A stretch of DNA of 64,000 nucleotides from Candidatus Binatia bacterium. GTDB taxonomy: Bacteria; Desulfobacterota; Binatia; UBA1149; CAITLU01. The position numbers and the translations under genes are program-made. Below are positions 44,252 to 53,646 of the stretch, in pieces (position 1 is the first letter of the stretch; the number at the start of each line of letters is the position of its first letter). A model generated the notes under the pieces. It saw nothing but the letters and a program-made list of their open reading frames with translations, was not told the origin of the DNA and did no database searches. Where the stretch lies: the NCBI GenBank assembly GCA_036493895.1, contig DASXOZ010000042.1, forward strand, positions 1-64,000. Direction: 5' to 3'.

Positions 44252-46207
44252 CTAACGCGGGAGTTGGGCAAGCGCCTGGCGGGCGGCCGCGTAATCCGGA
44301 CGGATTGCCAGCGCGGCCTGGTACTCGCGTCGTGCCTCGGCGCTGCGCTCGGGATGGAAGCGCTGCAGCATCTGGCCCATGCGATAGTGCTTCTGCGCCG
44401 GGTTCGTTTCGGCGTCGACCGCTGCGGTGAATTCGGCTTCCGCCTCGGCCGCCTGTCCCATGCGTGCATAGACGCGCCCGCGGTTGGCGTGCCCCACCGC
44501 GACCAGCCCGAGATCGATCGCACGGGTGTACGCCTTGATCGCGAACTCATTGCGCCCGAGCTTGTCGTAAACGACACCGCAGTTGTTGAAGAGCTGGGCG
44601 CTCGTCGACGGCCGGTCGATCAGGCGGTCGCACGCGGCGGCTGCGTCGGCTTCGCGGCCTGCCGCGGTGAGCGCCGAGACGTCGAGACGCCAGCCGTCGC
44701 CGTTGCCGGGAGCTGCCTCCACTTCGGCACCGTAAAGCCCGGTGGCACTGTGCCACTGCTGATTGCGGTGGAGTGTCACCGAAGCCCCGGCCAGCAGCGG
44801 CACCGCCGCGATCGCGCACGCGACGGCGAGCCCGCCGCGGCCGGCGGCCATCGAAAGCAGGACCGCGATTCCGATCGCGAGCGACACCGACGGCAGGTAC
44901 GCGACTCTTTCGCCGAGGAGCAGCGAATTCTGCATCTGCAGCAGCGCCTGGTCGCCGACGCTGATCGTCGAGCCGATCGACGTCAGCAGGCGCGTCGACG
45001 GCAGCAGCGCGATGTAAAAGAACGCCACGGCCAGCGTCGCCAGCGGGCGGCGACGATATTGGGTGACTGCGATCGCCACCAGGATCGCGTGCACGGCGAG
45101 AGTGGCTGCCAGCGATCCGCCGGCGAAATCCTCGTACGACACGCGAAGCGGCCACGGCCAGACGAGCATGCGCGCGTATTCGCGAAGCGTCGCCAGGCTG
45201 TAGAGCAGTCGCGACAGAAAGTCCTGGCCCGCGGCAACGCCGAGCGCCGGAGCCGTGGACTGCACCGCACCGGCCAGGGCGAAATGGCGCAGCATCACGT
45301 ATTCGGCCAGCGGGATGGCCAGCACCGCGGCGACGACGATGCGGCGCGCACGAGTGGCGACATTTTCGCCGGGATGCGCGAGCCAGATCAGCACGGCGGC
45401 CAGGGCCGGAAGCGTTGCCGCGCTTTCGCGGCACAGCAGCGCTGCGAAATACAGCAGCGCCGCGCTCGTCCATGCCAGTGCGGGGCGGCGCTCGTGCCAG
45501 CGCTGCAACACGACCAGCGCCGCGACGACGCCGATCGTCGCGAGCACTTCGGAGCGGTTGAACACCGAGTCGACCGCTTCGGTATGGATGGGGTGGACGG
45601 CGAAGATCGCAGCGGCGAGTGCCGCAATCCACACCTGGCCGGATCCGAGCAGCGAGACGAGCAGCGCGAAGACGAGCACGCTCGCCAGCGTATGCAGCGC
45701 AACGGTGGTCCTGTGGTAACCGGCGAGGTCGTTACCGTAGACGGCGCCGTCGGCCGCGATGCTGAGCAGCGCGAGCGGCCTGTAGGTTCCTACCGGCGAT
45801 CCGGTCGAGCCCCAGGTGTCCTCGGTGAACATCTGCTGGATCGACGGCCACGCCAGCGTGTGGCGCGACGGCAAGAAGAACGCATCGTCGTGAATGGCCA
45901 CGGGAGGCGCGGCATTCGAGAACGCAAGGACGGCGCAGGCGGCGACGGCCAGCGCGGCAGCGGCAATCGTGGCGCGGGAGCCTGCCCTGGAGCGGGTCCG
46001 GTGGGCAGTCGCACCCGTCGCCGCCGGCTGTGCGTGTGCAAACGCAGCGCCACGCGCATCGGCGGTCGCCGCGCCCCGCACGCAGCCGGTGGAGTCGGGT
46101 GGAACGTCGGCCGCGCGCGCGTCCGCCGCGACAGCATCGGCGGCAGTGGCAGTCGGTGCGGGTCCGGCGCTGCGACGCGGCGGAGCTTTCTTCCTTCTCG
46201 GGCTCAT
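44252..46207 (-). CDS. TMTC-like polytopic membrane protein with C-terminal TPRs
   Basis: A 651-residue integral membrane protein. After an Arg/Ala-rich cytoplasmic tail of about 75 residues come ten or more membrane helices (about 80-455) and then TPRs (about 500-640). Conserved blocks resemble the eukaryotic TMTC/DUF1736 O-mannosyltransferases: TYRPLALLS near 148, AVHPIHTEAVDSVFNRSEVLA near 205, and LLLGERVAYLPSVSLAIG near 405. This suggests a GT-C fold transferring sugar from a lipid-linked donor to an exported substrate, though activity is inferred. The ATG at 46207 is the first after a poorly coding region; no ribosome site is seen. It is divergent from radA. Confidence 0.85.
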   Translation of the reverse strand: MSPRRKKAPPRRSAGPAPTATAADAVAADARAADVPPDSTGCVRGAATADARGAAFAHAQPAATGATAHRTRSRAGSRATIAAAALAVAACAVLAFSNAAPPVAIHDDAFFLPSRHTLAWPSIQQMFTEDTWGSTGSPVGTYRPLALLSIAADGAVYGNDLAGYHRTTVALHTLASVLVFALLVSLLGSGQVWIAALAAAIFAVHPIHTEAVDSVFNRSEVLATIGVVAALVVLQRWHERRPALAWTSAALLYFAALLCRESAATLPALAAVLIWLAHPGENVATRARRIVVAAVLAIPLAEYVMLRHFALAGAVQSTAPALGVAAGQDFLSRLLYSLATLREYARMLVWPWPLRVSYEDFAGGSLAATLAVHAILVAIAVTQYRRRPLATLAVAFFYIALLPSTRLLTSIGSTISVGDQALLQMQNSLLLGERVAYLPSVSLAIGIAVLLSMAAGRGGLAVACAIAAVPLLAGASVTLHRNQQWHSATGLYGAEVEAAPGNGDGWRLDVSALTAAGREADAAAACDRLIDRPSTSAQLFNNCGVVYDKLGRNEFAIKAYTRAIDLGLVAVGHANRGRVYARMGQAAEAEAEFTAAVDAETNPAQKHYRMGQMLQRFHPERSAEARREYQAALAIRPDYAAARQALAQLPR

Positions 46208-46337
46208 CGAGACGCGACGCCGCGGGCGGCGAGACGGCTCGTATTCCCTTGCGGCAGCGGATGCCAATTGTGCCCGTGGCAACGTTATGACAGCCGCGGC
46301 CTCGCGTCTTTTCCGCCACGATGGTTAACAGGCGGCG

Positions 46338-47720
46338 ATGGGCGCTCCGCCGAGACATTCCGAATTCGCTTGCCAGCAGTGCGGCCACCGCCAGGCCAAG
46401 TGGGACGGAAAGTGTCCCGCCTGCGGCACGTGGAACTCCCTGCACGAGGAGGCGCGCGTGGCACCGGTCGCTGCCAAAGGCCGCCAGGCGGCGGTCGTCG
46501 TCGGTGCGCTGGCGAGCGCGAAGCTCGGTCCGCTGGCCGAGGTCGAGGGCGACGAAGGCGGTGAGCGTTTCGCGACGGGCATCGGAGAGCTCGACCGAGT
46601 GCTTGGTGGCGGGCTGGTCAGCGGCTCAGCCGTGCTCGTCGGCGGCGAGCCCGGAGTTGGAAAATCCACGCTCGCCATCCAGTTCGCCGCCGGACTTGCG
46701 GCCTCAGGACGCCCGGTTCTCTACATCAGCGGCGAGGAAGCACCGCTTCAGGTCCGGCGCCGCGCCGAGAGGCTCGGTCTTCCTCTTGGCGGCATCCTCG
46801 TTCTTGCCGACATCGACGTCGACGCGGTGCTGCGCGCAATGAAGCAGGCCAGGCCTGCTGCCGTCATCGTCGATTCGGTGCAGACGATTCGCACGTCACG
46901 CGTAGAGTCGGCGCCGGGATCGGGGTCCCAGCTTCGCGAGGCGACGGCCGAGCTGATCACCGGGGCCAGGGCTCTCGGCAGCGCGCTGTGGCTGATCGGA
47001 CACGTCACCAAGGAAGGCGCCGTCGCAGGCCCGCGCATTCTCGAGCACATGGTCGATGCGGTGCTGTATTTCGAAGGAGACCAGCACGGCGCGTTTCGCA
47101 TCCTGAGAGCGGTCAAGAACCGCTTCGGTCCGACCGGCGAGCTCGGCGTCTTCGAGATGCACGGCAGCGGGCTCGTCGAAGTCGCCAATCCGTCGCAGCT
47201 CCTGGCGGGAAACTCGCTGCGGGACGTGCCGGGATCGGTGATCTCCGCGTGCATCGAAGGCAGCCGCCCGCTTCTCGTCGAGATCCAGGCCCTCGTTTCG
47301 CCGAGCCATCCGGGATCGGCGAGAAGGACGACCGTGGGCGTGGATCACTCGCGCGTAGCGATGCTCGCGGCCGTTCTCGAAAAGCACCTCGGCCTGTCGA
47401 TGGCGAGCCAGGACGTCTTCGTCAACACGGCCGGCGGAGTGCGCATCGACGACCCGGGCGTCGACCTTGCCGTCATCGCGGCGCTCGCTTCGAGCTATCT
47501 CGACAAGGCGGTGCCGCGGCGAACCCTCGTGCTCGGCGAGGTCGGCCTGACCGGGGAAGTGCGCGCCGTGCCGCAGCTTCGCGCCCGCCTTCGCGAGGCG
47601 GCGCGGCTCGGATTCGAAAGGGCGGTGGTCGGCTCCGAATCTGCCGACAAGCTCGGCGGCCTCGAGATCGGCGTCGAGGTTGTCGCTACCGTCGGCGAGG
47701 CGTGGGAAGCGCTTCGCTGA
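46338..47720 (+). CDS. radA: DNA repair protein RadA
   Basis: A 460-residue RecA-related helicase that drives branch migration during recombination. The N-terminal zinc finger is CQQCGHRQAKWDGKCPACGTW (residues 12-32). Walker A GEPGVGKST lies near 103, the diagnostic RadA motif KNRFG near 256, and the Lon-protease-like C-terminal domain covers about 285-450 (VNTAGGVRIDDPGVDLAVIAALASSYLDKAV). Length is normal for the family. The ATG at 46338 begins directly before the zinc finger. It stands alone: divergent from the TMTC-like gene and followed by a 1.4-kb gap. Confidence 0.96.
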   Translation: MGAPPRHSEFACQQCGHRQAKWDGKCPACGTWNSLHEEARVAPVAAKGRQAAVVVGALASAKLGPLAEVEGDEGGERFATGIGELDRVLGGGLVSGSAVLVGGEPGVGKSTLAIQFAAGLAASGRPVLYISGEEAPLQVRRRAERLGLPLGGILVLADIDVDAVLRAMKQARPAAVIVDSVQTIRTSRVESAPGSGSQLREATAELITGARALGSALWLIGHVTKEGAVAGPRILEHMVDAVLYFEGDQHGAFRILRAVKNRFGPTGELGVFEMHGSGLVEVANPSQLLAGNSLRDVPGSVISACIEGSRPLLVEIQALVSPSHPGSARRTTVGVDHSRVAMLAAVLEKHLGLSMASQDVFVNTAGGVRIDDPGVDLAVIAALASSYLDKAVPRRTLVLGEVGLTGEVRAVPQLRARLREAARLGFERAVVGSESADKLGGLEIGVEVVATVGEAWEALR

Positions 47721-48289
47721 AGAAGTCCTCACTGCCGCGCGCATGCCACGTCGGAACGATGCGTCGTGACGCGATCGGCTCCGGCAAGGATTCGCTCAAG
47801 TCTTGGGCACCGCTGCCCGCGGTGCGGGCAACGCCGCAGGATGCGACGGTGGCGGAGGCCATTGCGGCCGCAGCGGAACTGTCGGAATCCGCATCGTTGC
47901 AGCGCATTTTTCGATGCGTGCACGTGGCATCGTTCCTGCTACGTCGTGGCTACAGTCGCCGTAGCGTTTCCAGACGTGCGTGCGGCTTTCAGCCAGGGCT
48001 CCTCACCCGGAGCCGAAGCTGACGGACCCGCACGGACGGGGGAAGACTCCCGCCGGAGACGGTGATGGGTTGCGGTAGCGTGACAGCTAGGAAGGCAGCG
48101 GTTGCGTTCGCGTCAGTCTCCATCGTTTGAGGCCGTTCACCGGCGGAAGGCGGCGCGTTGACGGAATGGTCCCCCGTCAGCGCGCCGTCGCCTTTTCCGA
48201 TCAGCAACAACCTACGCTGTCCCGACCGGGACATGCGCAAGAAACGATACGTTCGGTTTTTCGGTCGCGACCTCTTCAGGATGAACGAC

Positions 48290-48325
48290 AAAAACGGGCA
48301 GGCAGTGCCGTACACTGCCTGCCCG
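48290..48325 (-). terminator. Orphan intrinsic terminator pointing left
   Basis: A perfect 13-base stem (48295-48307 with 48313-48325, arms CGGGCAGGCAGTG and complement) with a CCGTA loop. Read on the minus strand it runs straight into TTTTT (48294-48290), a textbook Rho-independent terminator. No minus-strand gene is recognisable between here and amtB, so the transcript it ends is unknown. On the plus strand only CTTTG follows. Confidence 0.75.
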
Positions 48326-48926
48326 CTTTGCGGCAGCAGGTGGAGCTCCGTTCGCCCGCACCGGCACCGCACGTTTGACCGGCATCGTCTTTGACGTTGC
48401 CTCGAGCACCGCCGTGAGCGCCGTGGGGCGTGGCCGCCGAATGCAGCAGGTACGCCGGGTGAGCCGGGATGCCGTGCTCGAACAGGTCGAGACCGCGCAG
48501 CTCTCCTTCTTCCTCGGCCCGCAGCACGCCAGGGCGTCGACCGCGTTCAATCTCCTTCGCCTTCGCGGGTTTCACCGTAGCGAGAGACAGGCAGATCGCG
48601 TCTCTGCGATATCCGCCGCTTGGACACGGGAGTCCGGTCCGTCGTTCTTCGAGCGCGCGGCACCGAGCAACGCACGTGCCAAAGGAGGATGAGATTCGGC
48701 CGTTCATCAATAATCTCATCGTTGCGCGGTCCGCCCAGAGACGGGAATGCACGCCGACGCGGCAGATCGCAGCGATCGTGCCCATCCAACGAGCACGAAA
48801 CGTCGGAGCTGCTGGAAGGATGGAGGGGGCTGCCTGGCGGGCAGCCTCGTCCGAGTCCAAACATTTCCGAGGCAGAAGCTCGATCTAGGGTCGATGCGGG
48901 CTCCCTTCATGGGGCGGTGAGGACCA

Positions 48927-48942
48927 TGGCAGCATCCTTGCA
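48927..48942 (+). promoter_or_regulatory. Sigma-54 promoter of amtB
   Basis: TGGCAGC at 48927-48933, four bases, then TTGCA at 48938-48942, matching the -24/-12 consensus TGGCACG-N4-TTGCW with one mismatch and correct GG-to-GC spacing. Transcription would start near 48953, leaving a leader of about 140 bases before amtB. Nitrogen control through NtrC is expected for amtB; I did not find a clear NtrC site upstream. Confidence 0.7.
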
Positions 48943-49095
48943 TAGGCATCGCTCGCCGGGACCACCATGGACCTGTCCCGGTCGTGGGACCACCGCCGCC
49001 ATTGAGACGGCGGCTCCGCTCAAAGTTACGAACAAACTCGCTCGGACACGCGCCGCCTCTCCAGGTGCAAAATCCGCTGCGCACGAGGATCTCGG

Positions 49096-50823
49096 ATGGT
49101 CATTGCAGCTCGAAAGAAATGGCTCCCCATGTTCATCGCCGCGGTGGCTCTCGCCTCGGCCTCGGCAGCAAGAGCCGACGATGCGCCGGCGGCGGCGGCG
49201 CCGGCGGCGGCGGCGGCGGCGCCCGAGTCCCAGCTTCCGGCCTACTTCTCCGCGACAAACGGCGACAAACCGTCATGGCCGGATCCGACCGGGGGCGCGT
49301 CAGGCGTCTGGGCGGCACCGGCCGGTGACGCCAAGGGAGATATCCCGTCCAAGCTCGGGATCACCGACGTCTACGACCGCGTCGCGCACAACCTCTACGC
49401 GATCAACTACGTCTGGGCACTGGTGACGGGATTCCTCGTCATGTTCATGCAGGCGGGGTTCATGCTGGTCGAGACGGGGTTGTGCCGCGCGAAGAACACC
49501 TCGCACACGTCGGCGATGAACTTCATGATCTATCCTCTCGGCTGCTTCGCGTTCTGGGCTTACGGCTTCGCGATCGGCTGGGGCAACTGGTGGAACGGTC
49601 CGGTTCCGCCAGGATGGTATGCGTCACTCGGTCCCGGCCTGTCGGTGCTGAACAGCGGAGTCGGCATCGGCGCGGCAGTCGACGCTGCGGGACAGGCCAC
49701 GGGCGCGTTCACCTACGGGCTGCTCGGAACGAAGGGCTTTTTCCTCACCAACAGCGTCGGCGACGCCGGCGTCATGGTGCTGTTCTTCTTCATGATGGTG
49801 TTCATGGACACCACGGCGACGATCCCCACCGGCGCGATGGCCGAGCGCTGGTCGTGGAAGAACTTCTGTCTCTACGGCGTCTGGGTCGCGCTGCCGTACT
49901 GCATTTATGCGAACTGGGTCTGGGGCGGCGGATGGCTCGCGCAGGGCGGGCTCAACTGGAGCCTCGGGCACGGAGCGGTGGATTTTGCCGGCTCCGGCGT
50001 CGTGCATGCGATGGGAGGCGTCATCGGGCTGGCCGGCTGCATCGCCATCGGTCCGCGCATCGGCAAGTTCGACGCCCAGGGCAAGCCTCGTGCGATGCCC
50101 GGCCACAACGTCAACATCGTGGTGCTCGGTACCTTCATCCTGGCGTTCGGCTGGTTCGGCTTCAATCCGGGATCGACGCTGGCGGGAACCGACCTGAGAA
50201 TCGGGTACGTCGTCGTCAACACGATGCTTGCGAGCGTCGCCTCGTCAATCGCCGCGATGCTCACGCTGTGGGGAATGGGCCTGAAGCCGGACACGACGAT
50301 GCTCTGCAACGGCATGCTCGCCGGCCTCGTCGCGATCACCGCTCCGTGCGCGTTCGTCAATCCCATCGGCGCATTCACGATCGGCGCGATTGCCGGCTGG
50401 CTGGTGATCGTGTCGGTGTTCTTCTTCGAGAAGCGCGGCGTCGACGATCCCTGCGGCGCGATCTCCGTGCACGGCGTCAACGGGCTGTGGGGAGTGATCT
50501 CGGTGGGCATCTTCGCGACCGGCGAATACGGCGCCGGCTGGAACGGTGTCGTGCGCGATTCGATGGTTGCCGCCTACGGCGCCGATGGCGTGCGCGGCAT
50601 CCTCTACGGCGATGCCTCGCAGCTGGTGATGCAGCTGATCGACGCCGTGGTGCTGGCGGCGTTCGGCTACGCGATGGCGTGGGTCTGGTTCAAGGTGAGC
50701 GACGCCATTACGCCGCTGCGCGTGACGCGCGAGGTCGAAGTCGAAGGCCTCGACGGGCCGGAGATGGGCTGCCTGGCTTACCCGGACTTCCAGCTTCACC
50801 CGGAGAGCCACAACTTCCGGTAA
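49096..50823 (+). CDS. amtB: Ammonium transporter
   Basis: A 575-residue Amt family channel for ammonium uptake. A signal peptide (about residues 1-28) is followed by an Ala/Pro-rich stretch encoded by GCG/GCC repeats and an unusual periplasmic extension of about 60 residues before the eleven-helix core starts at NLYAINYVWALVTGFLVMFMQ. The pore histidines lie in GSGVVHAMGG near 305 and VHGVNGLWG near 460, and DTTATIPTGAMAERW near 240 is also typical. The ATG at 49096 has GAGG about 8 bases upstream. No glnK is adjacent, unlike the usual glnK-amtB order. A sigma-54 promoter stands upstream and an intrinsic terminator downstream. Confidence 0.95.
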   Translation: MVIAARKKWLPMFIAAVALASASAARADDAPAAAAPAAAAAAPESQLPAYFSATNGDKPSWPDPTGGASGVWAAPAGDAKGDIPSKLGITDVYDRVAHNLYAINYVWALVTGFLVMFMQAGFMLVETGLCRAKNTSHTSAMNFMIYPLGCFAFWAYGFAIGWGNWWNGPVPPGWYASLGPGLSVLNSGVGIGAAVDAAGQATGAFTYGLLGTKGFFLTNSVGDAGVMVLFFFMMVFMDTTATIPTGAMAERWSWKNFCLYGVWVALPYCIYANWVWGGGWLAQGGLNWSLGHGAVDFAGSGVVHAMGGVIGLAGCIAIGPRIGKFDAQGKPRAMPGHNVNIVVLGTFILAFGWFGFNPGSTLAGTDLRIGYVVVNTMLASVASSIAAMLTLWGMGLKPDTTMLCNGMLAGLVAITAPCAFVNPIGAFTIGAIAGWLVIVSVFFFEKRGVDDPCGAISVHGVNGLWGVISVGIFATGEYGAGWNGVVRDSMVAAYGADGVRGILYGDASQLVMQLIDAVVLAAFGYAMAWVWFKVSDAITPLRVTREVEVEGLDGPEMGCLAYPDFQLHPESHNFR

Positions 50824-50874
50824 ACCCGGAACGACCTTTCGGGCGCCTGTCCTCCTCGCGTGCGCCCGAACGAC

Positions 50875-50904
50875 AGAGGCCCGCCGGTCACCCGGCGGGC
50901 CTCT
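50875..50904 (+). terminator. Intrinsic terminator of amtB
   Basis: A 13-base stem AGAGGCCCGCCGG (50875-50887) and complement (50892-50904) around a TCAC loop, followed by TGTCGTTG. It lies 52 bases after the amtB stop. The T-run is weak, but the stem is GC-rich and perfectly paired. Confidence 0.75.
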
Positions 50905-50917
50905 TGTCGTTGAGGTG

Positions 50918-51003
50918 TTGGGGTCAGGAGCCCGCGTTGGGGTCAGGCACCAGCCCTTGGCCGGGCTGCCGACGTCCGGATGCAGGGCTGGTGCCTGACC
51001 CCA
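50918..51003. repeat. Intergenic palindromic repeat, copy 3 of 4
   Basis: A perfect 20-base inverted pair, TGGGGTCAGGCACCAGCCCT at 50938-50957 and its complement at 50984-51003. A truncated direct copy of the left arm (TTGGGGTCAGGAGCC) begins at 50918. The core differs from copies 1 and 2 by T instead of A after GGGG. It lies between the amtB terminator and the stop of the convergent ppiD gene, 11 bases from the latter. Confidence 0.85.
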
Positions 51004-51014
51004 GGCTTCAGGCT

Positions 51015-52961
51015 TTACTCGGTCAGCGTCGAGGACTTGTCGCCGAGCAGCGGGCGAAGCTGGGCAACGTCGTAGGAGATCTTCTCCTTCTCCTTCAGGG
51101 AGCGGATGAACTCCTGCAGCGCGTCCTGCTGGCGCGCCTTTTCGAGGGATTCGACCTGCTGCTTCTTGCCCGCGTCGAAGTCCTCGCGCTTGGCCTCGAT
51201 GACGCTGTCGCGGACGAAGACGTACGCCTTGCTTCCGCTGACGAAGGAGCGTGACAGCGGCTCGCCGTCCCTGGTGGCTGCGAACGCGACTTCCGACAGG
51301 CCGGGAACCGCGCCGATGTCCTGGACAAAGTTCGCGCTGCCGTCGACGTCGGCCGCGCTTTTCAGCTCCAGGGCGTTCTGCTGCGCGAGCTGCACCAGCG
51401 CCGTGCCCGCCTTGGCTTTCTGCAGGATGTCGTCGGCTTTCTCGCGCGCGAGATCGAGGGCTTTTTGCGACTTGAACTCCGACTCGACCTGGTCGCGGAT
51501 GTCGGCCAGCGCCGGCACGTAGCTCTCTTTCCTCTCGACGAGCGACAGCAGGTAGTAGTCCTGCCCGACCTTGACCGGATCGGAGATGTCGCCGGGATTG
51601 AGCAGCGAGAACGCAGCTTCGACGAACGCGGGCGCGGGTCCGATCCCTGCGACCACGTCGCCCTGCGTGAACGGCGGCGTTTCCTCGATCTTCGCACCAC
51701 GCGTGCCCGCGATGTCGTCGAACTTGGCGCCGCCGGAGATCTTGGCCGCATCTTCGGCCGAATCGTCGAAAGCGCGGTCGAGCGCTTTCTGCGTGGCCAG
51801 GCTCTTGCGGATCTTGTCCTTGACCTGGTCGAACGGCTGCACGCCGGCCGGCTGCTTCGCGTAGACCTGGATGATGTGGAAGCCGAAATCGGTCTCGACG
51901 ACGCCGCTGGTCTGACCCGGCTCGAGCGCGAATGCGGCGTCCTCGAACGCCGGGACCATGTGGCCGCGTCCGAACGTGCCGAGGTCGCCGCCCTTGGCTG
52001 CGCTGCCCGGATCGTCCGACTCCGTCTTGGCGATCTCTTCGAAGTTGCCGCCGTCGGCGAGCTTCTTGGCGATCGCGTCGATCGCTTCGCGCGCGGCCTT
52101 CTTCTGGTCGTCGCTCGCGTCCTTGTCGACTTTCTTCAGGATGTGGCGCGCGCTGACCTGCTCTTCCTGCTGGAACTCGCTGTTCTTGTTGAGATCGTAG
52201 TACTCGTTCATGTCGACGTCGGAGACGTCGATCTTGTCGGCGATGTCGGCGACCTTGTAGGCAACGTAGCGCACCTTGACGGTAGGCGGCCGGCGGTACG
52301 ACTCCTGCCTGGAATCGTAGAACTTGGTCAATGCCTCTTCGTCGATCTTGACGTCCTTCTCGAAAGGCTCCGAGTCGATCGTGACGTACGACAGGTTGAT
52401 CTTGCGGTTCTGGCGCTGGAACTCCTGCCAGGCGTCCTCTTCGCTGACGTGGGCACCGCGGCGGATGATGTCGGCCATCTGCGTCTCGAGAAGCTCGCGG
52501 CGCACCCCGTCTTCGAACGAGCCAGGCGTCATGCCCTGGGAGCGGACCGTCTCGCGGTAAAGGTCGGGCGAAAAGCCGGTGCGGCCCTGGAACGCGGGAA
52601 CGTGGACGAGCTGGTCGCGGATCGCATCCTCGGTGACTTTCAGCCCGAGCCGGTCGGCCTCGGCGCGCAGCACCGCTCCGTCGACGAGCTGGTCCAGCGT
52701 CATCTTCGGGATGTTGAGCGACTTCATCATCGCGTCGCTCACCTGCCCCTTGAACTGCTCGCGGAAGTAATTCTCGTTGCGCCGCTGCGAGATGTCGAAA
52801 TCGGTGCGCGTGATCTCGATGTCACCGACCTTCACCAGAGGCGTGAGGCCTTTGCCGAGGCGTCCGCCTCCACCCATGAAGAAGATGAACACGAGCGTGA
52901 TCAGGCCGAGCGCGGCCCGGATGCCCCACGAGCGGGCGTTGCGACGCATGAAATCGAGCAT
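51015..52961 (-). CDS. ppiD: Membrane-anchored periplasmic folding factor, PpiD-like
   Basis: A 648-residue SurA/PpiD-type chaperone with one N-terminal membrane helix (about residues 12-32, [21 protein letters not shown]). The SurA-N-like domain follows ([23 protein letters not shown] near 90). A parvulin peptidyl-prolyl isomerase domain spans about 265-365 ([38 protein letters not shown]). A second, degenerate parvulin-like domain lies further on, as in E. coli PpiD (623 residues). It helps outer-membrane and secreted proteins fold after export. The ATG at 52961 begins the anchor sequence; the ribosome site is weak. trxA lies upstream with a terminator between, so the two are likely separate units. 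Confidence 0.92.
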   Translation of the reverse strand: MLDFMRRNARSWGIRAALGLITLVFIFFMGGGGRLGKGLTPLVKVGDIEITRTDFDISQRRNENYFREQFKGQVSDAMMKSLNIPKMTLDQLVDGAVLRAEADRLGLKVTEDAIRDQLVHVPAFQGRTGFSPDLYRETVRSQGMTPGSFEDGVRRELLETQMADIIRRGAHVSEEDAWQEFQRQNRKINLSYVTIDSEPFEKDVKIDEEALTKFYDSRQESYRRPPTVKVRYVAYKVADIADKIDVSDVDMNEYYDLNKNSEFQQEEQVSARHILKKVDKDASDDQKKAAREAIDAIAKKLADGGNFEEIAKTESDDPGSAAKGGDLGTFGRGHMVPAFEDAAFALEPGQTSGVVETDFGFHIIQVYAKQPAGVQPFDQVKDKIRKSLATQKALDRAFDDSAEDAAKISGGAKFDDIAGTRGAKIEETPPFTQGDVVAGIGPAPAFVEAAFSLLNPGDISDPVKVGQDYYLLSLVERKESYVPALADIRDQVESEFKSQKALDLAREKADDILQKAKAGTALVQLAQQNALELKSAADVDGSANFVQDIGAVPGLSEVAFAATRDGEPLSRSFVSGSKAYVFVRDSVIEAKREDFDAGKKQQVESLEKARQQDALQEFIRSLKEKEKISYDVAQLRPLLGDKSSTLTE

Positions 52962-52985
52962 GGCGGATTAAGAACTCCCGGAAGG

Positions 52986-53023
52986 AAAAATGCGTCGGGC
53001 GGTCCGGCATCCCGGACCGCCCG
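52986..53023 (-). terminator. Intrinsic terminator of trxA
   Basis: A perfect 12-base stem (52996-53007 with 53012-53023, arms CGGGCGGTCCGG and complement) with a CATC loop. On the minus strand it is followed five bases later by TTTTT (52990-52986). It lies 18 bases past the trxA stop. Confidence 0.8.
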
Positions 53024-53041
53024 CGTGTATCGGCTGTCGTC

Positions 53042-53368
53042 TCAGGCCGCCACGTTGTCGAGGGCCTGGGCCAGCTTGCTCTTGGGCACGGCGCCGATGA
53101 TCTGGTTGGCGACCTTGCCGTCCTTGAAGACGAGCAGGTTCGGGATGCTGCGCACGCCGAACTGGCTCGCATACGTCTGATGGTCGTCGACGTTGATCTT
53201 CATGATCTTGACGCGACCCTGGTACTCGCCGGCCAGCTCCTCGAGCAGCGGCGCGATGGCGCGGCACGGGCCGCACCACGGGGCCCAGAAGTCGACGAGC
53301 ACGGGCACCGACGACTTGAGCACTTCCTGGTCGAACGTCGAATCGGTCAGTTCCTTGATCTTGCCCAT
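53042..53368 (-). CDS. trxA: Thioredoxin
   Basis: A 108-residue cytoplasmic thioredoxin, the general protein disulfide reductase. The active site DFWAPWCGPCRAIAPLLEEL is at residues 26-45, and the cis-proline loop RSIPNLLVFKDGKV lies near 73-86. There is no signal peptide, and the length equals that of E. coli Trx. The ATG at 53368 is the only sensible start; GGAG lies about 12 bases upstream, slightly far. It is flanked by a tRNA gene upstream and a clear terminator downstream, so it is probably monocistronic. Confidence 0.97.
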   Translation of the reverse strand: MGKIKELTDSTFDQEVLKSSVPVLVDFWAPWCGPCRAIAPLLEELAGEYQGRVKIMKINVDDHQTYASQFGVRSIPNLLVFKDGKVANQIIGAVPKSKLAQALDNVAA

Positions 53369-53493
53369 GGCTGCCTGTTCTCCTTGTCGTTCCTTTCGAC
53401 ACTAGCGGCGGCACTCTCGGCGGCTCGACCGGCTACGAATGCGGACGGCAACTCGTCGGCCCCCGGCGTCCGGTTTCCGGGCCGGGACGAATC

Positions 53494-53580
53494 TGGTGCC
53501 GGAGGTCGGACTCGAACCGACACGGAGTTGCCTCCACCGGATTTTGAGTCCGGCGCGTCTGCCAATTTCACCACTCCGGC
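53494..53580 (-). tRNA. tRNA-Leu (anticodon CAA)
   Basis: An 87-base tRNA including an encoded CCA end. The acceptor GCCGGAG pairs with CTCCGGC, the anticodon stem CCGGA/TCCGG encloses the loop CTCAAAA with anticodon CAA, and a long variable arm (GGAGGCAACTCC region) is typical of leucine tRNAs. The T arm contains GGTTCGAGTCC. It reads UUG codons. Confidence 0.96.
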
Positions 53581-53646
53581 GGCCTGCGCCGGAATACCTA
53601 ATCACGGGGCTGTGCCGAGTCTATCGGGCAGAGCGGGGCGGGCGCC

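Larger units (their letters stand above)
47721..49095. other. 1.4-kb gap between radA and amtB
   Basis: No frame on either strand in this gap shows convincing coding character, although several short open frames exist. It holds a leftward intrinsic terminator (48290-48325) and a sigma-54 promoter (48927-48942). The stretch 48000-48140 is rich in short G/C-paired words and could fold, but I do not recognise a riboswitch class in it. Decayed genes are possible. Confidence 0.5.

Noticed and set aside
44114..46564. An 816-codon plus-strand frame rich in Arg, His, Gln and Asp
   Set aside because: Antisense to the TMTC-like membrane protein; low-complexity composition only.
48000..48140. A possible riboswitch-like folded leader
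   Set aside because: I compared it by eye with cobalamin, TPP and cyclic-di-GMP consensus segments and found no match, and it is far from any gene start.
48233..48394. A 53-codon plus-strand frame reading MRKKRYVRFFGRDLF with a CPLCGSRW motif
   Set aside because: The Cys motif is encoded inside the perfect terminator stem, codon bias is weak and no ribosome site is present.
49188..49221. GGC/GCG triplet run in amtB as a possible separate repeat element
   Set aside because: It simply encodes the Ala/Pro linker after the signal peptide.
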